Of a stretch of DNA of 64,000 nucleotides, positions 19,276 through 29,010 are shown piece by piece. This stretch comes from Athripsodes cinereus. Its lineage: Eukaryota > Arthropoda > Insecta > Trichoptera > Leptoceridae. The notes under the pieces were generated by a model that was not told where the DNA came from, ran no database searches, and saw nothing but the letters and a program-made list of their open reading frames with translations. The number at the start of each line of letters is the position of its first letter. The first letter of the stretch is position 1. The position numbers and the translations under genes are program-made. Location of the stretch: assembly GCA_947579605.1 (NCBI GenBank), contig OX388306.1, positions 682,001-746,000 on the forward strand. The letters run 5' to 3'.

Positions 19276-22149
19276 TCAAAAACTAATATCTCTTCTTTCT
19301 AATGTACGTTTTTTCAATTGCCTCTTGAAGGTATAATAACTATTTACATTCTTCAGCACTTCCGGTAGATCATTAAAAATTCTTACAGCTTCATAATAAA
19401 ATCCTTTTCTTTCTTTGTCAGTCCTTGGGTACACGTTTCTTAAATTGTTTCTGGTTCTGGTATATCTGTTATGTATATCACTGTTTCTTAGTATAAGCAT
19501 GTTCGTTTTAATTAGACCATTTTTTGCTTTATATATAGCTTTCGCCCTTTCCATGCATACCAACTCATCGAGGTTCAGCATTTGTGTAATCTTATAGACT
19601 TCATCAGTCCTAGTATATCTGTCAAGGTCAAACACTACTTTTAGCGCCTTGTTCATCATTCTGTGAACGATACCACGCAGTTGCATACTGGACTGGGACC
19701 AAATTATAATTCCATACATTATGTGTGGTAATATAAATGAATTGTAGATAATTTTCTTAGTGCTTTTATTAAATACTTCCGCTCTCCTCATAATTCCTAC
19801 CATTGGTGCGAGTTTTTTGATGATTGTTTTGACATGTTCGTTCCATGTTAGTTTGTCATCTAATTCCAGACCCAAGTATTTGACACATGTACTCCGCTGT
19901 ATAGGTAGATCGTTTATCATTAAACTAGGATTAATGGGTGCTTTATTTTTCTGTTTTATTATCATGTATTTAGTTTTGTCCACATTTATAGTTAGAGATC
20001 CATTATTGAGCCAGTTCGTGAAGATCTTCAAATCATTGTTTATTGTGTTCTTTAGGGTGTTCTCATCTGTTCCACTGTATATCAACAATGTGTCATCTGC
20101 GTAAATGAAGTATTTTCCAGTCAGTCCTATGTATTGTAGATCATTTATGTACATCATATAAAATAACGGCCCCAGTATAGATCCCTGAGGGACTCCTATT
20201 GTGATTTCATTTCTCACGCTTGTTATATCAAAGTTTTTTGTCATCGCTGTTCTATCTTTGAGATAGTTTTCGACCAGGCTTAGCGTTACACCTCGAACTC
20301 CCATTCTTCTCATGGAATCCAATAATATGTTGTGATTGACTGTGTCGAAAGCTTTCGATAGGTCTATAAAAATGGGAATGACATATTTACCTGAGTCCAA
20401 TTCTCTGTTAATATGTTGGATTGCATCCATAAGAGCAGCTGATGTGTTACTATTTTTTTGGAACCCATATTGATAATCGTCAAAATCTCCGTTTATTTTA
20501 ATATAATTTACAAAGCGTTTGTGTATTATTTTTTCAAAAATTTTACTGAATGTACTTAGTAAACTAATCGGTCTATAATTACCAGGTTCATCCCTCTTCC
20601 CTGATTTATATATAGGTATTATTTTGGCAATTTTTAAAATCTCTGGAAATTCACATTTACTGATACAATTATTTATTAATATTGTTAATGGGTTAGCTAG
20701 AACGTTTTGCAATATTTTAATATCTCCTGATGTTATACCATCATATCCTGGTGCAGCACTGTCTTTGAGTTCTTTGATTACTTCAATAATTTCTTTCTCA
20801 TTCGTTGGTAGCATAAAAATACTGTTTTTCGGGGTTCTAATTTGTCTGTTATATACTTTAGGTTCCTTTTTGAGCATTTTAAATTTCTCGGCAAGTTTCG
20901 TACCAACTGTACAAAAATGTTCATTTAGTTCTTTCGCTATATCTGACCTATCTTTGATTAAGCCATAATCTGTCTTTAGTACATCAATTCCATTATTAGA
21001 ATAAGACTTTGAATTACCAAATCTTTCATTAATTATTCTCCAAAATTTCTTTCTGTCTCCATTAGCTTGTTTTATTTTTGTATTGACATGTTTTCTTTTT
21101 GCCTTTCTTATTTCATACCACGTAATATTTTTTAACTCTTTGTATTGTTCTTTAATACTTTCTGAAGCATTGGGTTTCTTTTGAAGGCTATACATCACAT
21201 TTCTCTTCTGAATCAGTTCAAGTATTTGAGGAGTAATCCAGTCATTATTATTCCTGATTCTACATCTTTTTACTTTAGTCGCCATTATTTTGCTTTCTGT
21301 AATGACTCTCGTTAAGCTTTCAAAATCAAGAGTATCCTCATTGTCCACTTTATTTTTTACCAAGTCAATAAAACAAACCCTATCAATATTTTTTTTCTCA
21401 ACAATTTTCATTTTCTCTTTTGGTTTGCATAGATCGTTAATTAAAATGTTTATTATTTTATGGTCCAGGCCAGGCCAATCATCTAATTTAAGTGCAATTG
21501 AGTATCCAGTATTTTCTATAACATGATCTATAATTGTGCAGGTATCGTTTGCAGTTCTTGTTGCTTGTGATCTATCAATTTTATTTGTTATATTGAAGTC
21601 ATTAGCCTTAATCATGCTTTTGTATGTAAGTGCAGCAATATTTTTTTCATCCAAAAGGTCAATATTGGCATCTCCAATAAAAATTATTTTTTTTCTATTC
21701 ATTACTTCATCCATTTTATTAATAAATTCCTGAGCTGAGTCATATGTGGGTGATCTATAAAATGCGCATAATCTTATTATTTGTTTTTCAATTCTTAATT
21801 CAACAATAGTAATGTTAAATTTATCGGTACTGTATACCAGATTGTAATCTAAAGACTCTTTTATATATATAGCAGTACCTCCTCCTCTTGTATCAGACTC
21901 TCTGCAATTGAATATTCCTGTAAATCCCTTAATATCATAAAATTTGCATTCATTTTCAAACAGCCACGTCTCAGTAAACATCAATATGTCAACATCCAAA
22001 TATTCCTTCAGCATTAAGTCAATTTCGTGAAATTTGTTCCTTATACTTCTCAGATTAGCATACAGTATGTTCACTTTACCACGTTGTATTCTCTCCATGT
22101 CAACCTTAGGAAAAGTCAGGGTATTCCACTCTAGCTCTAGCACGATCAT
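19276..22149 (-). CDS. LINE ORF2: AP endonuclease plus reverse transcriptase (957 residues)
   Basis: The protein makes the first-strand nick and then reverse-transcribes the element RNA. An N-terminal AP-endonuclease domain shows NLRSIRNKFHEID (about residue 33), FTETW (about 58), CAFYRSPT (about 109), GDANIDLL (about 160) and TIIDHVIENT (about 208). The RT domain has PIYKSGK...NYRPISLLSTFSKIFEK (from about 512), FIDLSKAFDTVNHNILL (about 596), GVPQGSILGPLFYMMYINDL and the catalytic FIYADDTLL (about 683). The thumb has VKYLGLELDDKLTWNEH. The length fits complete APE-RT proteins of CR1/jockey-group elements. The best start is probably the Met at 22098, just after the ORF1 stop at 22106-22108; the longer frame from 22149 overlaps ORF1. 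No internal stop was seen. Clade was not resolved. Confidence 0.95.
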   Translation of the reverse strand: MIVLELEWNTLTFPKVDMERIQRGKVNILYANLRSIRNKFHEIDLMLKEYLDVDILMFTETWLFENECKFYDIKGFTGIFNCRESDTRGGGTAIYIKESLDYNLVYSTDKFNITIVELRIEKQIIRLCAFYRSPTYDSAQEFINKMDEVMNRKKIIFIGDANIDLLDEKNIAALTYKSMIKANDFNITNKIDRSQATRTANDTCTIIDHVIENTGYSIALKLDDWPGLDHKIINILINDLCKPKEKMKIVEKKNIDRVCFIDLVKNKVDNEDTLDFESLTRVITESKIMATKVKRCRIRNNNDWITPQILELIQKRNVMYSLQKKPNASESIKEQYKELKNITWYEIRKAKRKHVNTKIKQANGDRKKFWRIINERFGNSKSYSNNGIDVLKTDYGLIKDRSDIAKELNEHFCTVGTKLAEKFKMLKKEPKVYNRQIRTPKNSIFMLPTNEKEIIEVIKELKDSAAPGYDGITSGDIKILQNVLANPLTILINNCISKCEFPEILKIAKIIPIYKSGKRDEPGNYRPISLLSTFSKIFEKIIHKRFVNYIKINGDFDDYQYGFQKNSNTSAALMDAIQHINRELDSGKYVIPIFIDLSKAFDTVNHNILLDSMRRMGVRGVTLSLVENYLKDRTAMTKNFDITSVRNEITIGVPQGSILGPLFYMMYINDLQYIGLTGKYFIYADDTLLIYSGTDENTLKNTINNDLKIFTNWLNNGSLTINVDKTKYMIIKQKNKAPINPSLMINDLPIQRSTCVKYLGLELDDKLTWNEHVKTIIKKLAPMVGIMRRAEVFNKSTKKIIYNSFILPHIMYGIIIWSQSSMQLRGIVHRMMNKALKVVFDLDRYTRTDEVYKITQMLNLDELVCMERAKAIYKAKNGLIKTNMLILRNSDIHNRYTRTRNNLRNVYPRTDKERKGFYYEAVRIFNDLPEVLKNVNSYYTFKRQLKKRTLERRDISF

Positions 22150-22250
22150 CCATCATCATCCTCGTGGGACATTTTTTAATAATAGCTGCATGTACACAAT
22201 CTATGTTTCTTGTTTTACAGTTCACACAGATTACATTTTTTAAAACAAAA
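22106..22250 (-). pseudogene. LINE ORF1 C-terminal remnant
   Basis: Reading the minus strand from about 22245, the frame gives NVICVNCKTRNIDCVHAAII then KKCPTRMMMDDRARA and ends VEYPDFS-stop at 22106. The Cys/His cluster (CVNC...CVH...C) resembles the terminal zinc-knuckle of LINE ORF1 (Gag-like) proteins that bind the element RNA. Everything upstream is missing because of 5' truncation. The ORF1 stop is eight bases before the ORF2 Met at 22098, so translation of ORF2 would probably depend on reinitiation. Confidence 0.7.
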
Positions 22251-22317
22251 TAAAACAAAAAAATTTGATGAAGATGATTAAAATTTTTATTGAATTACAA
22301 AGAGAAAAGTTTGGCAA

Positions 22318-23320
22318 TTATGCATGAAAAATGATATCTGACAAATGTCCACCACGAGCACGCTGACAGATGTCGATTCTTTCATCAAAGTTTTTAATCA
22401 CTTTTTGGCAAAATGGCGGGACTATTTCGCTAATCACATCACGGATTTTGAGTTTTAAGGCTGCAATCGATTCGATTGGCTCCGTATAGACTCTATCCTT
22501 AACATAGCCCCACAAAAAATAATCCAGTGGCGTTAAATCACACGATCTGGCTGGCCACTTAACAGCTGAGTTTCGTGAAATCATGCGATCGGGAAATTTG
22601 GTTTGCAATAAATTGATCGTTTCATTGGCTGTGTGACATGTGGCACCGTCCTGTTGAAACCACATGTCAGTGATATCCACCTCATCAATAATAGGCCAAA
22701 ATTGAGTTGTCAACATCTTGCGATAGCGTGATCCATTGACCGTTACCGCATTTCCAGTCTCATCTTCGAAAAAAAACGGCCCAATCACGCCTCCAGACCA
22801 CATAGCGCACCATACAGTGACACGCTGAGCATGCAACGGCTTCTCAATAATTGCTCTAGGATTTTCAGAATTACCCTGACAAGTGAAAATGGGCTTCGTC
22901 TGAAAAAATGATTTTTTCAGAAAAACCAGCGGGTTGTTCCTGAATGAATTGAGCGAATCTACGGCGATTTGAATGGTCGTTCGGCTTCAATTCCTGCACC
23001 AGTTGAACCTTGTAAGGCTTCAAAGCCAAATCCTTACGCAAAATTCGCCATGTGGTGGTTTTGGATAACCCCAATTGTCGAGAACGTCGAGGAATTGACA
23101 AATTTGGATCTGCTTCAACACTGTGGCTCACGGCTGCGATGTTTTCAGTTGAACGACCCGGTCGTACACGCGTTGGTGTTAACACATTTTGTATCGAGCC
23201 TGTCGACTCAAATTTAGCGACCAAATTCTTAATAGCGGTCTCAGAAGGACGATTATGTTGTCCGAAAATATCACGAATTTGACGAAATGTCACTTTAGCA
23301 GAACCACCATTTTCATAATG
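22318..23320 (-). pseudogene. Mariner-type transposase, internal deletion and frameshift
   Basis: The N-terminal part (to 22871) reads from about GGSAKVTFRQIRDIFGQHNR through LSIPRRSRQLGLSKTTTWRI to IIFSDEAHFHLSG: a helix-turn-helix DNA-binding region and the first catalytic Asp. The C-terminal part (about 22860-22318) has the second Asp in WFQQDGATCHTA and the third in SCDLTPLDYFLWGYVKDRVY. 36 residues separate the second and third Asp. Between HLSG and NSENPRAII about ten residues are missing with a frame change, and no in-frame start Met remains upstream of 23293. The original protein cut and pasted the element at TA. The DLTPLDYFLWG form is common in insect mariner relatives but differs from the classical DD34D mariners. 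Confidence 0.92.
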
Positions 23321-23481
23321 GATTTTTAATTATTTTAATGCGATTTTCAAGCGAAATTGAATTCATTGCAACAATTGCCAATGCATGCACTACGAATACG
23401 TCAAAAAATTAAATGTCAAAACTATCATGTTGCTGGTGTTGCCACAATTAAAAAACAAAGTTCTTGTTGAACAACCCTTTA

Positions 23482-23590
23482 CCATACATCCTTCTCAACA
23501 ATCTCATTTCTACTGTATTTATGCCACATTCATCCTTATTTAACCATGTTCACGTCTCAAACACTACAATTTTAATGAAAGGGGTTAATT
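23482..23590 (-). pseudogene. LINE family W fragment, proximal part (other side of the mariner)
   Basis: The reverse complement reads gagacgtgaacatggttaaa ... gaatgtggcataaatacagt ... gaaatgagattgttgagaagga. It matches 62270-62342 (protein TWLKKDESGINAVEM). It joins collinearly with 18993 once the mariner and one TA are removed. Confidence 0.85.
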
Positions 23591-23599
23591 ATTGGAAAA

Positions 23600-23870
23600 A
23601 ATACTCTATTTCTACCACAGGGGAAAAGCTACGTTCGGGAGACGGGCGGGCAGACGAACGCAGAACAGAGTACAGTTTAAGGAAAAACGAAATACACTCG
23701 GTTCAGTTGTAACTGAATTTTCGTGGGAGAGTGTACGCTCCATAGTGCGTGCACAGCGTGTATTTACGTTATTCTAACCAATTTTCTTGTTTATCATAAA
23801 AACAGTATTATTAAAAATAATTACAAATAATTTTATAAGTGTTTTTAAATAATAATATTAATTATTAACC
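23600..23870 (+). promoter_or_regulatory. Candidate promoter/5'UTR upstream of a short first coding exon
   Basis: A GC-richer patch (GGGAGACGGGCGGGCAGACG, about 23637) is followed by an initiator-like TTCAGTTGTAA at 23701 and then AT-rich leader sequence to the ATG at 23871. There are no TE signatures. The association with the downstream exon is inference. Confidence 0.35.
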
Positions 23871-23907
23871 ATGGACGACGTTCCGGCACGAGGAAATATC
23901 TTGGGAC
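23871..23907 (+). CDS. Candidate first coding exon of an unidentified host gene
   Basis: ATG in the context TTAACCATGGAC (a good insect Kozak sequence) encodes MDDVPARGNILG, then one base before a strong donor GTGAGTATT at 23908. The 37-nt exon would end in phase 1. The dodecapeptide was not recognised as belonging to a known family, and no matching second exon was found on the plus strand downstream within the window. The GC content and codon composition differ from the surrounding AT-rich DNA, and no repeat copy exists elsewhere in the window. Together these make a real gene start plausible. Confidence 0.45.
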
Positions 23908-24660
23908 GTGAGTATTGAAATATTTAATTTATAATTTTCTTGAAAATATTTTCAGCTCCCCAAACATCAAACAAAATATTCGTTTAATTTTAAATTAATG
24001 CATGCAAATTTACAGTGGCGACATTGTTAAAATTATCATATCATTTGAATTACAATTTATAAAAGATTATTTGATTGTTGTGTGTTAGTTATAAAATACA
24101 AAAACAGATAACCTTTTAACCACCTGTTTTCAAACGATACCAGGTGTTTTTTACGCAATTATTTAAATATTTTTGTAAATATTTATTAAAAACACAATGC
24201 TTATTTGATATTTTATTTGTCTGAGATATATGTGCGTTTTTAAAATACGTTTTTGAGTAAAAACCGGCGTTTTAACGTGAATATTTCATTTGTCCTTCTT
24301 TGACCTTTGTGAAAGCTGTGTAGAATACGTAAGTTGGGGTGTACTACGTTACATCGGACGGGACGGGGTGTTCCGTAGGTACTACGTGCAATAATCTGTT
24401 TTCTAACAGGGGTGACTTTACCCTAAAGGTTTTCCAGTTTATCTATACCGCTTTCCTGTTATTAAAATAGACACTTTAATATAAAAAGTCACCGTATAAT
24501 TAGGAACACTATGAATATTTAGCGCTTCGTGTAATTTCGTATACAATATTATATTTTAAACATACGAATATAGAAATTGTTCAGTATACCTATTGCCTCA
24601 GAACAGACTTTAAAGTTTAGCGAGGGGGAAAATTCTATGTATTATAATGTTCTAGGGTAT
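23908..24660. other. Probable intron or intergenic DNA, nothing recognised
   Basis: About 750 bp of AT-rich sequence. A short repeat-like piece gtttgagtaaaaaccggcg near 24252 has no partner found. No exon candidate with both splice borders was convincing. Confidence 0.4.
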
Positions 24661-24671
24661 AAGTTGTAATG

Positions 24672-24870
24672 TTCCCACTCTTTTCAATAAGTTTGCGTGT
24701 GTCCTGTAATAGGCAGGTATTCGAAAAAATAAAGACGCGAGGTTTCCCACTCATCCTAAATATCTTAATTTTTTCTTGGTACGGAGAGGAAAATTTGCAT
24801 GTTTATTACATGCAGCTGGTCTGATGAATACCCCACTTGTGGGATATGCCGTGATGATGTAGTAGTAGTT
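24672..24870 (+). repeat. SINE-like repeat family A copy
   Basis: Runs from CCCACTCTTTTCAATAAGTTTGCG through TTCGAAAAAATAAAGACGCGA and TTATTACATGCAGCTGGTC to CCCCACTTGTGGGATATGCC and a tagtagtagt tail. Confidence 0.7.
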
Positions 24871-25314
24871 GTATTAAATAAAATATCATACTTCTAGGTA
24901 TATTAATAATATCTAGGTAATAAATACAATTTGAATTATTTTTTGTGTGTATGGCAATAAAAACAATAGCGCTTTTCCTGTAAGAGTTTGTAACTTTTCT
25001 AGACATATTAATTTTGTCGATCACATTCACATAGTTACTTTACTTCGAACGGTGGAAAAGTGATTCTGAATAAGTAATTAGGTATAGACAATTAGGTATG
25101 TCTTTGTAGTACGTAAATATCTTGCTTTGATTTATCTGTCTATCCCACCAGCACTCCTTCTACATTTGGCGTAACCACGTAACCAGCAAATTTTGTTGAA
25201 ACAGTTCATCCACCCTCTGGACTCTTATCTATGTACATATTCTCAAATAATTGTTGAAGGGTGTTTGTGTTTACACTGTGAAAATTCATTTTAAATCAAT
25301 TAAAAAGTTTGAAA

Positions 25315-25442
25315 AATTTGCCACCCATCCTTGAATGTCTTAACTTTATATTGGCACTTTATATTGGTTTTATATGCAGCTGGTCTGCTGGCTACCCCAC
25401 TTGTGGGATATGCCGTGATGGTATAGTATAGTATAGTAAAAA
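25315..25442 (+). repeat. SINE-like repeat family A, 5'-truncated copy
   Basis: Begins TTTGCCACCCATCC, continues TATATGCAGCTGGTCTGC and ends GGGATATGCCGTGATG plus (tatag)n. Confidence 0.65.
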
Positions 25443-25752
25443 GAATTAATAACACTTATATTTTCACTATATTTTTTAAAATGTAAGTCTTAAAAAATAT
25501 AGTGGAAATATCACAGGTTATTAACTGTTTTTAAATTCTATTCTTATTATTAAATTCTAATTATTCTTAACTATTTATCCGACTGGATTTGTGATAATTG
25601 TGGTTGGACTGAAATTTCCTGACTTCGTTTTAGAAAGCTTTTTCTTGTCTTAGATATATCAAGAGACCAACTAATAAGAAAATGTAATAAACACGCAAAT
25701 TGTCAAATTTCGTTATTATTGACCGAAGGTACTTGTTGGAAATCCATTTCAA

Positions 25753-25916
25753 GATAAATTGAAAAAAAAACATAGTATGTACTTAACTTCCAAATGACTT
25801 TTATTGAGACTCTCGACTTTTTACTATTCGCCTGATGATGGAGTCGAGAGTATCCGAAGATACTAAAAGTTATTCGGAAGTTAACTACCTACATACTGTT
25901 TTTTTTTCAATTTATC
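25753..25916. repeat. Foldback repeat with CTGATGA...GAAG core
   Basis: Arms gataaattgaaaaaaaaaca and tgtttttttttcaatttatc close a 164-bp inverted repeat, with further pairing between gactctcgact and agtcgagagt near the centre. At the apex is CTGATGA (25832-25838), a short spacer and GAAG (25856-25859). Elements with the same plan are at 36125-36272 and 36965-37163. The arrangement resembles a degenerate hammerhead ribozyme core. Confidence 0.6.
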
Positions 25917-26404
25917 ACAAAAATTGTCATTTCCTTAGTAGGATCATCCGCTCGATGTAACCAATTTTGTCTTCATTAAATATGCGTCTTAGTCTTAATT
26001 TGTGAGGTTTATTATTAAGATACATTAAAGTTTAATTTTGGCCAATAATGAGAGAAGGTTGTGTCTCGTACATAAATAAATTAGAATGTTGTTCTTGTAA
26101 TAATATGGACACAGGCATATTATTATTGTTGTCATTATTAAGTATTGGTTGCTCCATATACAAATAAATTGATAATAGCCAACATCGCGAATATTGTGCG
26201 CCATTTAATACAGCATCTACCTAATTGAGGCCATTGTTTTGATTCAAACTATGTAACGTTATTTATACATTTACCCTCAATTAGCTAAAATGACAATACA
26301 ATACATTAAAATTAATATCGAAACAACTTTGACAATAGTGTGCATGGATACATCACGCGAATTGCTGTGGCCATATCAGAAATTATTTCAAATTCATTGG
26401 ACTT

Positions 26405-26775
26405 TCAAATTACATGTTGATTGGATTGATAGGGTCACAAATGTAGAGGTGTTAACAGGAGTTGGAATGGACAGAGAATTCCTCTTGGAAGTCAAAGTGT
26501 GAATGATCTCGTATCTGGGTCATATAATGTGCGGAGAAAATTACCACATTATGTGGTTGATTATGACGGAAAAAATAGAGGGACGCCGAGGGCCTGGCAG
26601 AAGGCAGACATCGGGGCTGCGCAATATACGAGACTGGACTGAAATGAGAGGTGTGAATGAGTTGTTCCAGGACCGAGAAGCCTATGTCAGAGTGATTGCC
26701 AACGTCGGGGGGACCTGGCAGGGCACTTACAGAAGAAGACATCAGAAATATGTACTATACCAAGAAAAAACATAA
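26405..26775 (+). pseudogene. LINE C-terminal fragment (RTE-like 3' end)
   Basis: One frame gives WIDRVTNVEVLTGVGMDREF then LLEVKV-stop; a second, from 26503, gives ISYLGHIMCGENYHIM, IMTEKIEGRRGPGRRQTSGL and NIRDWTEMRGVNELFQDRE. Together these are the conserved C-terminus of a LINE ORF2 (endonuclease/RT type) split by one stop and frame change at about 26502. The element's RT domain is not present. Confidence 0.75.
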
Positions 26776-27335
26776 CAGTTCGTGATGGTTTCCTGTACTC
26801 CGCAATCAAAATTTATTATAATCTATGTAACCATTTTAAAAGAGTGTAGAACTCAATCTGTATTTATTTATAGTTCGGAGCCACGAAGCTTCAAAGATCT
26901 GTTATGGAAATCTTGGTACATAACAATATGCATTATGTAATCACTGGTATTGCTTTGTTTGGTTTATAAAAAATCTAAATAATATAAACCGGTTCTAAAT
27001 AAAATATTCTCACGTAATTTAAAGTCAACATGAAATTCCGTTCCGTTGTTCTCGTGTTGTCATCTTTATTATAATATAAAGCTTTGGATGGGAGTTTTGA
27101 TAACTTTTATTTATATGTATCAATTGTTTGATCGACATTTAATTATTTTTATATAGAACTCCCTACTGTTTTATTACTCATGACACGAACTAAATACGAT
27201 CTTAATCTTAAACTCTACAATGCGCAAAATGTCTACTGTTTTTTTTAAACTACTATATAGTAGTTTAAAAAAAACATGCAAGCCAATCCTGCAGTAGCTG
27301 AGGATAGTCATTTTCAACATTTACATGAGTATTAT
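26776..27335. other. Spacer, with one short palindrome
   Basis: No gene recognised. A near-perfect palindrome ttttttttaaactactatat/atatagtagtttaaaaaaaa lies at about 27240-27274. Confidence 0.4.
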
Positions 27336-27339
27336 GGTT

Positions 27340-27488
27340 GTATTATTATTATTTGTTTTATTCTTCACATTGGTTACAATATTACAAAATAAAACAATAT
27401 CATAAAAATATCAGTTATACAATTCAACGCAATGTACAGAGGGCGAGTTTATCGCTAATATGCGGTGTCTTCCAACTAACCCGGTTAT
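27340..27488 (-). repeat. LINE family T 3' end
   Basis: Reads ttattattatttgttttattcttcac...CAGAGGGCGAGTTTATCGC...TTCCAACTAACCCGG. Very similar to 37480-37612 inside the composite hAT-like element. Confidence 0.65.
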
Positions 27489-28765
27489 TAAAATAAAAAA
27501 GACATATATATACTTATATATACATACATATCAACAGTAATAGTAGAAATAAAAATACAATATAAAGCAAAAAAAAAGAAAAAGAACACATGCAAGTAAC
27601 AATATACTTATGGACACATATAATAATAAAAAGTAGAACATAATATTGCAGCGTGCACATGCATAAGGGAAAGGGATTAAGGAGTCAGATGCTAAATTCA
27701 ATGAGAGGAAATTATTTTTGACAGCTTGTCTGAAAGAATGAAAGGTTCTTATCATCCTGATTTTCGTGACATAATGTGACATAAACCCTAGAATGTACCA
27801 GACATTGGTGTATTCTTAATTAATGTTGTTGTGATATTTATAGATTTTCATGAAATATATCTTCTAATTAGGTAAGAAAAAAAACATTAGACATCTGACA
27901 AAAACGGTTTATTAATAATAAGTGAATAAATTGTGAATATAGATGCTTTGTTATTGTCATGCAATATAAATACCTATAGACATCTAGTCACTTCTGTAAT
28001 TTCGCAACATCTCAAATAGACCTCATTTCGTTTATTTTAAAGTAAGATTTATAAATCTATTATTATAAATATAAATAGGTCACAGACCTTGGGAGACGTA
28101 TTTGGAACTAAAATTAATTTCTAAGAGAAACTTTAAATCCTTTGTCCTACTTACGCAATATTATGAATTGAGAAAATAATATTAATCTCTCTGAGGGAAT
28201 AATTTTTAAACACATTAGTCTCCTATGTGGCTGACACTTAGGGGTAAATTTTTAAATAATAATGTTTCAAATTCAAACTTCTATTCGTATTCAATTTTCT
28301 AATATTTCTCGTCAAAATTTAGATTTGTATAAAATACCTAGAGTACTAAATTTAGTTATTTCTTCTTCTTCTTCTATATCTGTAAATTATTTTAAATAAG
28401 CATTCAAAATAAATCTCTACATTTTCAAATACCTACATAAGAGCAAAAAAGAATCGTATTTTCAACAGTTTTCATTCATATGCCCTTCAAAGTTGTGAAG
28501 GTGATTCATATTGTTTTTGTACACAACATAACAAATGTTTCTTCACATGACAACGAATTAAATTACTAACTGAGTGTATTCTGTAAATTATATTTTGTCT
28601 CTTTTGCAATAATTGTATTCGGTGTGTAAGTTGATATTGTTTAAATCTTTATCGTTCACATAATATGTATGAGATTATAATGATTAGATGAACAAATTAT
28701 TCCTGTAACTAGTTCACACGACAGATTCTACTTTGAAATTTGTTATCTCTGACCATTTTGATACT
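27489..28765. other. Spacer of about 1.3 kb, nothing recognised
   Basis: AT-rich. Contains a (TTC)n run at 28362-28373 and short open frames without features. The frame at 27531-27782 is low-complexity. Confidence 0.4.
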
Positions 28766-28769
28766 TAGT

Positions 28770-29010
28770 TTGTGCCGTGGAGCACCCGGTAAAGAATCGA
28801 TCTCCCACTCTTTTCCGTAAGTTTTCGAGTGTCCTGTAAAAGAAAGATGTTCGAAAAAATAAAGACATGTTACATCTCAAATTCAGCGATGAGGTTTGCC
28901 ACTCATCTTTTTATTAGCACAGAGAAGACGGCCTGCACGTTTATTACATGCAGCTTTTCTGCTGGCTACCCCACTTGTGAGATATGCCGTGATGGTGTAG
29001 TGGTTTAGTA
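28770..29010 (+). repeat. SINE-like repeat family A, full-length reference copy
   Basis: The most complete copy. It has GTGCCGTGGAGCACCCGG, TAAAGAATCGATCTCCCACT, TTTCCGTAAGTTTTCGAGTG, TCCTGTAAAAG, TTCGAAAAAATAAAGACATG, TTCAGCGATGAGGTTTGCC, CACGTTTATTACATGCAGC, CTACCCCACTTGTGAGATAT and GCCGTGATGGTGTAG, with a tail of tagtagtag leading into the 48-bp tandem array. Length is about 240 bp. Confidence 0.75.

Larger units (their letters stand above)
19022..22252 (-). mobile_element. 5'-truncated non-LTR retrotransposon with intact ORF2
   Basis: The element lies inside the mariner. Its 3' end is at low coordinates, where an A-rich tail (T-run at about 19024-19043 on the plus strand) abuts mariner sequence. 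Its 5' end, at about 22252, cuts through ORF1. ORF2 is uninterrupted. Old copies of other LINEs here are broken, so this insertion looks comparatively young. Confidence 0.92.
18996..23479 (-). mobile_element. Tc1/mariner element containing a nested LINE
   Basis: Inverted ends AAGGGTTTTTCAACAAGGAC (18996) and, read inward from 23479, AAGGGTTGTTCAACAAGAAC differ at two positions in 22. Both lie next to TA (18994-18995 and 23480-23481), the mariner target. Removing the LINE at about 19022-22252 leaves about 1.25 kb, the normal size of a mariner. The flanking DNA on both sides is one LINE family W copy, which confirms the borders. Confidence 0.95.

Noticed and set aside
19415..22243. Plus-strand ORFs of 60-114 codons across 19.4-22.2 kb
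   Set aside because: Antisense to the 957-residue LINE ORF2; hydrophobic wording only reflects reverse-complement composition.
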